From assembly GCA_025024175.1 (NCBI GenBank), contig QCXZ01000138.1, positions 43,805,092 to 43,869,091 on the forward strand: a stretch of DNA of 64,000 bases, in the 5' to 3' direction. Made by a program: the position numbers and the translations under genes. Of this stretch, positions 1 through 7,749 are shown one piece after another; the stretch's first letter is position 1, and every line of letters starts with the position of its first letter. Below the pieces are notes generated by a model. The model had not been told where the DNA came from and did not search any database. It saw only the letters and a list, made by a program, of their open reading frames with translations. The stretch is from Rhyzopertha dominica. Taxonomy: Eukaryota > Arthropoda > Insecta > Coleoptera > Bostrichidae.

Positions 1-1290
1 TAAAATCGCTAAACTTGATGCTCTGTAAGTAAAGAGGTTTTTTGACTGATACAGAGTTTTTTAGATCCTATAATTGTTCACACTTCTAACTCCATCTGTT
101 GTTTGACCATTTCTGCACAACTGAAACCCCCTTCCGCCGTCGCATATTAAAATTAACCCCTTGGGTAACCTTAGAGCGCCGCTGCGGTCCAATATGCAGG
201 GAGACAGGTATAATGCACATCCAGTAATGAATTCTCCGTGGGTGCATACAATAAAGACTAGATTAAACATAGTAAATTTGAAAGGGGTGTGTAGTTGGGG
301 CTGTACACGTCACTATTGTGGGCTTTACATCGTGCTAGCGGCATATTCCGTGTTTGTGACAGCCCAGGTCGTTATCTGTTGGCAAGGAATTTCAGTTGTT
401 ATCGGAGGGCTCGAGTCAGACGTGTGGAATTTTTAAATGGGGCACTTAAAGTGGATAGGGTTGATATGACGGAGTACGTTTGCTGGTTTCTATTAGAGCA
501 ACGATTAACAATTAAAAGGGTAAAATTGCATTTGTGAGAGACATTCAATCAAGTTTGATTAAAGTTAATACAATAGATCGCCTAGATTGAGAGAGAAGAA
601 AACTGTAACAGAAGAGAACCATACAGGGTATCCCAAAAGTGATGGTCCAAGCTGAAGCAGGTAGTAGAATAGCCCATTTCCAGTCGAAATAACCACCATA
701 TGTCTTTATTCAATTGTTTTCGGTTTAAAAATTACATGTATTTTTAAGATTTTCTGAAAATTACTATCTTGAGGCACTGAATCAAGTATGTCATGAAAGC
801 TTAAGATGAACTTTATAATTTTTTTATGACTAGTACTACAAGATGTAGTTAGTATTCACTACAACAATTCTTAGGTCCATTTATCTTGCAGTAAGTAAAA
901 AGTAATAAACAACAGGTAGTTTACATTTGAGCAACAGTGTCTTGCAAGAAAATACATAAACCAAACGTAAGTGAATAAACAGAATCTGTTTGAACACATA
1001 AATATTTGAAAAACTAAAGTCTTGCATTGGGATGTTATGTATCAACGCCGCAGAGTTAGATGGCCATGGAGACGAAATTTTAGCGAAAAGATATAAAAGA
1101 GTGCTCAAGATATCTAAATTATACTTATAAATTGTAGTGATTACTTTATTGTTAATATTTTAATGTATTCTTTGTACTAACGTTATTGTGTTTGTTTCCA
1201 ATTTCTTTCATCTGTAGGTAGTGAATGAATTGTAGAATGTTTCAAAATAATAAATAATAGCAAGTGGACCCTACTTTGGAGTAAATATAG
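1..1290. other. Unassigned AT-rich stretch, probably upstream intron
   Basis: No coding exon or RNA gene is recognised here. Because the exon at 3877 begins in the middle of RRM1, this stretch is inferred to be intron of the CELF/Bruno gene. A sequence at about 622-640 (TACAGGGTATCCC) resembles the TACAGG ends of the Tc1-like elements found further along, so a DNA-transposon end may lie there. The short open frames at 61-540 have no recognisable domain. Confidence 0.4.
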
Positions 1291-1873
1291 TAATTATTTA
1301 TGTGAGTCCAATAATGCCTTTTCTCCAAATTCCTTTATTCTAAATACGGTAATAATGTCGGTAACATTAGCAACAAAATTAAAAATATTTTAAATAAAGA
1401 AAATATATTAATTACTTTTAAACCTACCTGAACTTTGTCAAAAGCTCTATTTAATAATAAAGATATAGTACAAATGATGGATAAACGTGGGATGTACAAA
1501 TTACGATGCAACGACTGTAACTGTGTATATATAGGCAGAACCTTTAGAAATTTTAAAACAAGAATAAGAGAACATTTAAGATCTTGGCGATTGGCACAAA
1601 ATTATTCGCTGTTTGCAAACCATCTTTTAGATACTGATCACACTTTATTATTTTATTATTATTATTATTATATTTATGTCAAATTAGTAACGTCAGAATG
1701 ACAATAGTTTGTTGTAAGCTAAGTGGGTCGTAAAAAAATGTATGTAGATTTATGCTTCTTTTTGTAGTCGATGGTCCGAAGATGAGGTAGCATTAATTAT
1801 CTCGAAACCGGTTACCGTATTTAGAATAAAGGAATTTGGAGAAAAGGCATTCTTGTACTCACATAAATAATTA
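1291..1873 (+). mobile_element. Penelope-like element 3' fragment with GIY-YIG endonuclease, flanked by inverted repeats
   Basis: The frame at about 1435-1650 encodes the GIY-YIG nuclease found at the C-terminus of Penelope-like element proteins. Visible pieces are GMYKL (GIY position), CVYIGRTFRNFKTR (YIG and catalytic Arg region) and REHLRSW, followed by ANHLLDTDHT. The nuclease nicks the target for retrotransposition. No reverse transcriptase domain is present, so this is a 5'-truncated remnant. Two inverted copies of about 62 bp (1291-1352 and 1812-1873) with only a few mismatches bracket it. Penelope-like elements commonly carry such terminal repeats. The downstream stretch with CCGAAGATG and CGAAACCGG is typical of sequence following these elements. 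Confidence 0.75.
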
Positions 1874-2277
1874 AATAATAATTATTTATTATAAAGCAAT
1901 TTTCACGCATTTGTCATTTACAAATGTCCATTATAAAAATATGGAAATATATTGATTTTTTGAGTTCTAGTTTCATATGAAGTAAACATACTGATTTAAA
2001 TAAATACGGTTTGAAAATCTGTGGGAAAAGCTACAGCTGAACAAAAAGTTGCTGAAGTGATTAGAAAATTTTAAAGGTACATTAAATAGCGTAATTGTTG
2101 TTTATAAAAACTTGTGCTTCTCGAGAACAAAATAAGCCTGCCACAAAAAAAAAATTGGGATCGGAGATAAAAGATGTCCAAAATTTAAAGAGGAAAAATA
2201 TAAATATTTAAAGTTGCAAGTACCATTCATACATTATCTTAGACAAATTGTTTTTTATTGTATCAGTACCTTGTACT

Positions 2278-2457
2278 AATTTTTCTTGTTGTATTTATTT
2301 GTAGGTTCTGGCTCCTTTTTTTAAATTAACGACACTTTTTTCTAAACGTTTCGTCCTATAATTTAGATCGAGTATTTTTATTTTGCAGATTGAGAAAAGT
2401 GTCTTTAATTTAAAAAAAGGAGCCAGAACCTACAAATAAATACAATAAGAAAAATTA
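2278..2457. repeat. Inverted repeat, arms about 65 bp
   Basis: The left arm (2278-2343) is nearly the reverse complement of the right arm (2393-2457). The arms share the core GTAGGTTCTGGCTCCTTTTT, with a spacer of about 49 bp. A transcript through this intron could fold into a long hairpin. It may be a small foldback transposon or the paired ends of a decayed element; no coding capacity is seen. Confidence 0.75.
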
Positions 2458-3876
2458 ACACATTGACTTCAATAAAAATTATAATATATAATATATAATA
2501 TAATATAATTTAAACAAAATTTAATTTATTTTTTCTTTCTTTGTTGCAGTATTAAATAAGTAGTATTTATTTATATGTATTTGTTGCTTCAAAATATTTT
2601 TATTTTGGACAATAAAATCATAATATTCCTACTTAATAACCCAGAGAAATATATATATTGTTCATGTAGAAGTAAGAACTAACAAATTCCTTTGTTTTGC
2701 ATGGCATACTCGATTCAGTGCGTTATGATATCTGTAACTTTTTTTAAATTGCTTTACTTTGGACCACCAATTTAGGGATCTGTATGAGAACTTGAAAATA
2801 TAAAACAACGAGAATGTATGAAAAGGTGTAAGTTTTAACTATTAAGAGTGACAGATGTCAAAATTCTGAAGGAATGAATAAACGAAATGAATTAAAGTGT
2901 TGGTGTCATCAAAAGCATATTTAAAAATAACTGGACAGACTTAGAAAGAAACCAACACTTCTCCTTATTGGGAACATAAATAACACATCTTTATTTCTAT
3001 AACTCGATACACAAACACAAATATTTTCAGGTCTACTGTAGGGTTGCATGTTCGAATTTAAGGGAGAAGAAGCTCATTTCAGGCGCAAGAAGCTTAAACC
3101 AGTAAACATGATACAAAGCTACTAGAAGATTTATAGTTATCAGCAGTCCCGTTTCCTGCGTATTAATGTCTTATCCTGTTATTCCATCTCTTAATAGTCT
3201 GTGGTTTATGGGTACTATCATTTTACTCTCCTGCTAAAGGTGTTACAGATAGATTCCAATAATTAAACATGTAGCTTTGACCCTTGACTACCTCAACTTT
3301 AAAATAATTAAATTAAAAGACAAATAGGAAGGTTAAATACAGATTAGGACACCTTATAACAGTAACATTAACACAAGTGGTAAAAAACTAGCTAGGGAGG
3401 CAAAGTAAATGGAATAGAACAGGATGTGACAGCAATAAACTTAATGGGTTGAAATGTAGAGAATTGTTTATTTGTATACTTCATCAGTTCTACAAACGTT
3501 CCACCATCGAAGCCATCGGAAATTGATTTAGGTCCACTAAATTAACGTCCTGGTCTTGTGTCCGCACCGTAATGGCGTAATGAAATTCAATCCATTATAC
3601 AGCGGTTTCATATGGCCATGTAGACATTACCCAATACGCACATTAAACTGTTTACGATCTGGCGTCTAAAAATCCATTGCTTTTGTATAATTATCGTCGG
3701 TAACCCGATACTAGGAATCAATACCGTGCTCATGGTGCTCGAGCACGCCACTCGTGTAAAACCATGCACCAGGAATCAATCCACTTGACTCTATATTTAT
3801 GTTCGTCGGTGTCCAGGTCATTAGGCACGTGGCTCGGAACAGCTATGCTAATTTGATGTTTTCCGTTTTGTTGCAG
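2458..3876. other. Unassigned intron sequence
   Basis: No exon, repeat or transposon domain is recognised. The last part, TTTTCCGTTTTGTTGCAG at 3859-3876, is a good polypyrimidine tract and splice acceptor for the exon that follows. Confidence 0.4.
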
Positions 3877-3925
3877 ATGCACCATCCAATACAAATGAAG
3901 CCAGCCGACACGGAAAATCGAAATG
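3877..3925 (+). CDS. bru: CELF/Bruno exon: end of RRM1 and RRM1-RRM2 linker
   Basis: This is a 49-bp internal exon between TTGTTGCAG and GTAAGT. It encodes MHHPIQMKPADTENRN plus one base (phase 1). MHHPIQMKPAD is the highly conserved end of the first RNA-recognition motif in CELF/Bruno proteins, just before the linker to RRM2. The last base joins the first two bases at 28374 to make a Glu codon, giving the ERKLFVG start of RRM2. CELF/Bruno proteins bind GU-rich RNA and control splicing, translation and mRNA stability. The ATG at the exon start is an internal Met codon, not a start. The exons for the rest of RRM1 were not found in the window. Confidence 0.9.
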
Positions 3926-4061
3926 GTAAGTACTCGACAGCGTGGTGTGGGGTACGCTATTACGTAAGCGCACATTATTCATACGAAAAAAATCGTTTAT
4001 TATTGAGAGAAATTAATGTTTATTATTGGACTAAATGGGGTTTACTGCCGTCACCGTAGGC

Positions 4062-4068
4062 TATAAAT
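4062..4068 (+). promoter_or_regulatory. Possible TATA box for the alternative first exon
   Basis: TATAAAT lies at the upstream edge of a GC- and CpG-richer island (about 4080-4660) inside an otherwise AT-rich intron. The island ends in the candidate first coding exon. Transcription would start near 4090-4100. This is position-based inference only; no clear initiator was identified. Confidence 0.3.
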
Positions 4069-4439
4069 CACCGGGTCCTTGAAGATTTATTGTTTCTGCG
4101 ATAAATCGTCTACATTCCACCACTTTTCCTCCACTTCGAACGACACCATCTCCATGGGCCGCGTGCACCAGGTCGAAATTTTCAATCTTGTCGGGATCGA
4201 TCAATCGCGCGCTCTCCTACACTTTCCCCGACACCATCTCCGTGGGTGGGGGAGCTCCAGGTCCGACGCGTCACTCCTTCGCGTCGTTATCGGCGGAACG
4301 GACGCGATTTGCGATGGACGCGGACGTGTGTCCATTGTGTCCGTCCATAAGCCTCGTTTGGTATGCACCGGGACACATACATTATTTGTATTCGTCACAT
4401 AACATATCAACGTGACCGACCGTCGACGGCGGGAGTCAA

Positions 4440-4553
4440 ATGAGCATTAGTTCGGTGCTGGTTGTCGCGGTGTACGGGTGCGTGTTGTTCGGACCTCTCA
4501 CCTGGTGCGATATGCGTGAGGTGCTTACGTGCAGTGAGGTAATGTCGAGATGA
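4440..4553 (+). CDS. Upstream ORF overlapping the alternative start codon
   Basis: An ATG at 4440 opens a 37-codon frame that starts MSISSVLVVAVYGCVLFG and is hydrophobic. Its TGA stop (4551-4553) overlaps the ATG at 4550 of the candidate RRM1-less isoform in an ATGA arrangement. In a transcript starting in the CpG-rich island this would be an upstream ORF ending on the main start codon, which could limit translation or allow reinitiation. No homology is recognised for the peptide, so a regulatory role is more likely than a functional protein. Confidence 0.35.
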   Translation: MSISSVLVVAVYGCVLFGPLTWCDMREVLTCSEVMSR

Positions 4554-4652
4554 AGAGCAGGACAAGTGGCGGCAATGGCAAAGGGCAGTATCCGGCGATC
4601 AGCGCTGCCTACTGGCAGCCAGCTCCGACCCCCGGTCCATATATCGTTCCAG
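4550..4652 (+). CDS. bru: Candidate alternative first coding exon of CELF/Bruno (isoform without RRM1)
   Basis: The ATG at 4550 has a purine at -3 and an in-frame stop just upstream (4535-4537), so it is the first Met of its frame. It opens 34 codons rich in Gly, Pro, Ala and Tyr, ending near PTPGPYIVP. The exon then ends CCAG before GTACAT, an acceptable donor. It finishes in phase 1, exactly like the exon at 3877-3925, so splicing to 28374 keeps the frame and leads straight into ERKLFVGML of RRM2. The resulting protein would keep RRM2, the linker and RRM3. The composition contrasts with the AT-rich intron around it. Transcript support is lacking. Confidence 0.55.
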
Positions 4653-5639
4653 GTACATTTTGGCGGATTTCGAAAATAAGGAAAATACCTCCCTTTGATG
4701 AAATATTCATATTTATGGAAGAAACTGGCTGATAATAATAAAATTTAAATTTATTACGTTTAGATTTGCTGGACTAAAAAAAAAGTTCCAAAAATAGCTT
4801 TGTCTGGAAAAAATTAGATGATTTTCAAATGACTGGATCATTAAAATTGGAAGTTTTGCGCCTTTCGTATTAAACCACCTGACAATTCGTTAAATAAATG
4901 ACGTACTAAACCATGTGACAGATTTCAGTACCAACCGAAATGTGTTTATCAAAGTCCAGAAGTCGTAAAATCAAATTTTAATGTTTGAATACTTTGAATA
5001 TAGCGAGCTAGAAGGAACAAAGCTCGCTCCGGCTTAGCCAATAGATGTCCTTTCGGTATAATTAGATTAAATTATAACAGGAGATTTTCCCTTAAGCCGT
5101 AAATTTTACCCTTATCACCTTGTAAATTTTAAGAAACCCCACAGAAGATGGTTTAGCCAATGGAAATTGGGAGATGGGGAGTATATTGACGAAGAATATG
5201 CTGCTCAGGTTTTACATTTTACAAATTACTCTATAAATATTGATCGTGGAAAAAATACAGAATCCAACAATGAATTCAAATTATACCTAACCTGACCTGA
5301 AGTCTAATTCCTCAATCAATTCGTCCAAATCAAACAAAATGGATAACACATTACAGAGCCTTTTAAAGTACGCGTATATTTTTCTTCAGACAGATCAGTG
5401 CACGCTTGATCCCTAGCTACCAAAAGTATATCATCGTCAGAAAACGTCTTCCTTTAAGTTCATTTTTTATCACTTGAAGCAATGCAAAATTACAGGGCGC
5501 CGGATCAGGGTTCTATCTAATGTAGCCCAGAATTTTGCGTAAATGTGCTCGAGTCGTAAAGGTTGATGCAATTCTTTGAGCTTGCTAAGGATTTTTGTAA
5601 ACCAGGAAGCACACCACGATCTATTAATCCTCTAACAGA
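4653..5639. other. Unassigned intron sequence
   Basis: No exon or RNA gene is recognised between the alternative exon and the mariner remnant. The stretch is AT-rich and carries no long open frame. Confidence 0.4.
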
Positions 5640-5823
5640 AAAAAGATGCCGCGATCATTCTCTTTTTCAGTGCTAGCACTGTTGGAACTTGCACTGGGGT
5701 TTTAGAATCTTCAAATATCCAGATCTTCTTCCTGATGGAACGCCACAGTAGTAAAGCAAAGTCTCATCACCTGTCACGATGCTCAGGATATCATGACATT
5801 TCCTAGATTGAAACCTGTTCAAC
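5640..5823 (-). pseudogene. Mariner-like transposase remnant, part nearer the C-terminus
   Basis: On the minus strand, about 5823 down to 5673 reads LNRFQSRKCHDILSIVTGDE followed by TLLYY. This matches the region around the first catalytic Asp (VTGDET) of mariner transposases. The more N-terminal part of the same gene lies on the minus strand at 21668-21860, on the other side of the retrovirus block, so the retrovirus inserted into this copy. The sequence further left has stops and no clear catalytic residues, so the element was already decayed. Confidence 0.7.
5820..5823. repeat. Target-site duplication CAAC, left copy
   Basis: CAAC immediately precedes the TGTTGG start of the first LTR. 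The same four bases follow the last LTR at 21664-21667. Gypsy-type integrases make 4-bp duplications. The LTR ends were set by comparing all LTR copies. Confidence 0.8.
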
Positions 5824-6419
5824 TGTTGGATACCTACTCTACCTTTTAACTTAATCAATCTAATTATTACTGTTTCATAATCATTTATGCATGAATAGAA
5901 TTATGTCATTAGTTCCCAAATCTGTTTTGTTCATATTTGACTAAAGTCACGTACACACCATTTGCGTACATATGGACCCTGCAAAACCACACGCTTAACT
6001 TTATAAAGTATATTTTTCTATTTCCAAAACTGCCCTAGTGCAGCCATGCTTTATAAACATTATGACCAAGTGTGCTCAGCTTGCACAATATTTCCCCTAA
6101 GTATGTTTATATTAATTTCTAACCCTCCGCTTGTCGCGGACCATACGCACGCAAGTGGTTCCATCCCCCACTTCCTATGCGAAGTGACTTAATCTAAGTG
6201 ATCCCCTAAAACGGGGCCATTGTAAAAGTATCTGCCATAACATACAAATCACTCTCTGTAACTTATACCTGTTAATTATCGTGTCGCGATATTCAGTAAT
6301 AAAGTTTTAGTTGGTTACTTGTGGACTTTTTACTTGCTCGTCTAACACCGTTCGCGCTACATCCTGACGTAACTCGTGTTTGGTAAAACACGTATAAATA
6401 ATTACCTGGTGTCACAACA
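5824..6419 (+). repeat. 5' LTR of the errantivirus (596 bp)
   Basis: The repeat starts TGTTGGATACC and ends GTGTCACAACA, the TG...CA ends expected of an LTR. It is bounded on the left by the CAAC duplication and on the right by the primer binding site. The copy at 21068-21663 has the same length and I saw no difference on reading the two side by side. The copy at 13989-14564 is cut short by an assembly gap. A polyadenylation signal AATAAA is at 6298-6303, so the R region probably ends shortly after it. Confidence 0.92.
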
Positions 6420-6735
6420 ACTTTTTGGTGTCAGAAGTGGGATATTGTGCTACGAATTCGAAAAAGGACTTCCGTGGGTCTAGAAGAATTCGGCGAGTTT
6501 CAACTCCTTAAGCCACATACCTGCGAGCAGCAGTAAGAGAAGTACCCCCAAGTACCTGGAGAAAGTGGGTCGCCTGATCGACACATCCACCGACAACCCG
6601 GGACAACCAACTGTAAGTACGATATTTCTCTTTATCGACAATAATTACTGAGTACTTAGTTGTACGTCAGCGACACGAACAGGTTCTATTTCAAAATCCT
6701 TCCGTAACCCTTTTACAATCATTCAGTACTTCGCG
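6420..6735 (+). promoter_or_regulatory. Errantivirus leader with primer binding site and splice donor
   Basis: The primer binding site TGGTGTCAGAAGTGGGAT is at 6426-6443. It is complementary to the 3' end of an insect tRNA-Leu, the minus-strand DNA primer. A strong splice donor, ACT then GTAAGT, is at 6613. It pairs logically with the acceptor at 11664 to make a spliced env message. The leader runs to the gag start codon at 6736. Confidence 0.8.
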
Positions 6736-7749
6736 ATGGCCAGCACTTCTGAAAATCCCTTAAATATTAGTTCGACGGAAGATTTAACAGCGTTAGAAAA
6801 TGCAACACAAAATTCTAATTCGAATCATGCTTCCGAAAGACAACCAGAATTCAGACTAGAATTCCTTTGTTCATTAATTCCAAGATCATTTGATGGCAAA
6901 AGACAAGAGATAAACGAATTTATCACGAATTGCGATAATGCAAATAAATTAGCCACAGCATCCCAAAAACACCCTTTACTGGTATATATTATTTCTAAAT
7001 TAACTGGTCCAGTAAGGACTCAACTTCATGGAAAATCCTACTCCAATTGGTCTGAACTCAGGCAAATTCTAAACAATATTTATTTGGATAAAAAGCACTA
7101 CGTTCAACTCATGGAGGAGCTAAATACCTTACGTCAGTCTAATGAGTCTGTAACATCATTTCACGACAAAATCGAACAATTGAGTAATCGGATAATAAAT
7201 TCTTTAGTTATAAAAGATCAAAAGGAGGAAATAGGCAAAATTGAAACAATCAAAGAATTAGCTCTAAGCAGATTTGTGTATCATTCTACACCTGACATTT
7301 CACGGTTTTTGCGTTCCCAAAATATCGAAAATTTATCAGATGCCTTAACAAAAGCGGTCGAAGAAGAACGCGCACTAAAAATTTGCCATAGCGAATCCAA
7401 ACGATCACAAGTTAAATTTTGTAACAATTGTAAACGGAATGGTCATTTAACGAAAGACTGTTTCAAGAATACCTCTTTTAAATCCTTCAAACCGCAACAA
7501 GTACTTATCAATCAGCCTAGTTCTACCAATAACCAACATCAAAATCAAAAATTTTGCAGATATTGCAGATCTGTTGGTCACCTCATTCAAGACTGTAGAA
7601 AACGTGAATATGCTAACAAAAGAAAGGGTCAAAGCCAAAACTTTAGTCAAAATACTAACCCAAGCAATTCGACAAATCTCGTTAATTTAAACTCCATTCC
7701 ACCACAGGTGAACGCCGAACCTGTGGAAGTGGACGTTTCACAGGCGTAA
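6736..7749 (+). CDS. gag: Errantivirus gag polyprotein
   Basis: This is an intact 337-codon frame beginning MASTSENP. The central part is helical and capsid-like. Two CCHC zinc knuckles follow near the C-terminus: CNNCKRNGHLTKDC at residues 229-242 and CRYCRSVGHLIQDC at residues 274-287. These bind genomic RNA in the nucleocapsid. The ATG is the first good start after the leader. The last 60 or so bases overlap the pol frame, which is entered by -1 frameshifting at 7686-7692. Only the last portion of gag is present in the second copy, after the N gap. Confidence 0.9.
   Translation: MASTSENPLNISSTEDLTALENATQNSNSNHASERQPEFRLEFLCSLIPRSFDGKRQEINEFITNCDNANKLATASQKHPLLVYIISKLTGPVRTQLHGKSYSNWSELRQILNNIYLDKKHYVQLMEELNTLRQSNESVTSFHDKIEQLSNRIINSLVIKDQKEEIGKIETIKELALSRFVYHSTPDISRFLRSQNIENLSDALTKAVEEERALKICHSESKRSQVKFCNNCKRNGHLTKDCFKNTSFKSFKPQQVLINQPSSTNNQHQNQKFCRYCRSVGHLIQDCRKREYANKRKGQSQNFSQNTNPSNSTNLVNLNSIPPQVNAEPVEVDVSQA
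7686..7747 (+). promoter_or_regulatory. -1 ribosomal frameshift signal: UUUAAAC slippery site and predicted pseudoknot
   Basis: TTTAAAC at 7686-7692 is in the gag frame as T TTA AAC, a canonical -1 slippery heptamer. The pol frame (-1 relative to gag) opens exactly here, after a stop at 7683-7685. Nine bases later CCACAGGT (7702-7709) pairs perfectly with ACCTGTGG (7719-7726) around a 9-base loop. The loop bases ACGCC (7712-7716) can pair with GGCGT (7743-7747), forming an H-type pseudoknot. The same arrangement is present in the second copy at 14739 onward. Confidence 0.85.

Noticed and set aside
61..540. Short open frames at the left edge as genes
   Set aside because: No recognisable domain, no splice context, and similar frames are open on both strands.
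4079..4402. A 107-codon open frame in the CpG-rich island
   Set aside because: No domain or conserved pattern. It lies where the 5' UTR of the alternative transcript is expected, and overlapping frames on both strands are also open because of base composition.
5673..5858. Minus-strand open frame crossing the left LTR boundary
   Set aside because: Only the part up to 5823 is mariner. The first residues come from LTR sequence, so the frame is an accident of the insertion.
6736..7749. gag and pol as a single spliced or in-frame polyprotein
   Set aside because: The frames differ by -1 and a complete slippery site with pseudoknot lies at the junction, so frameshifting is the better explanation.
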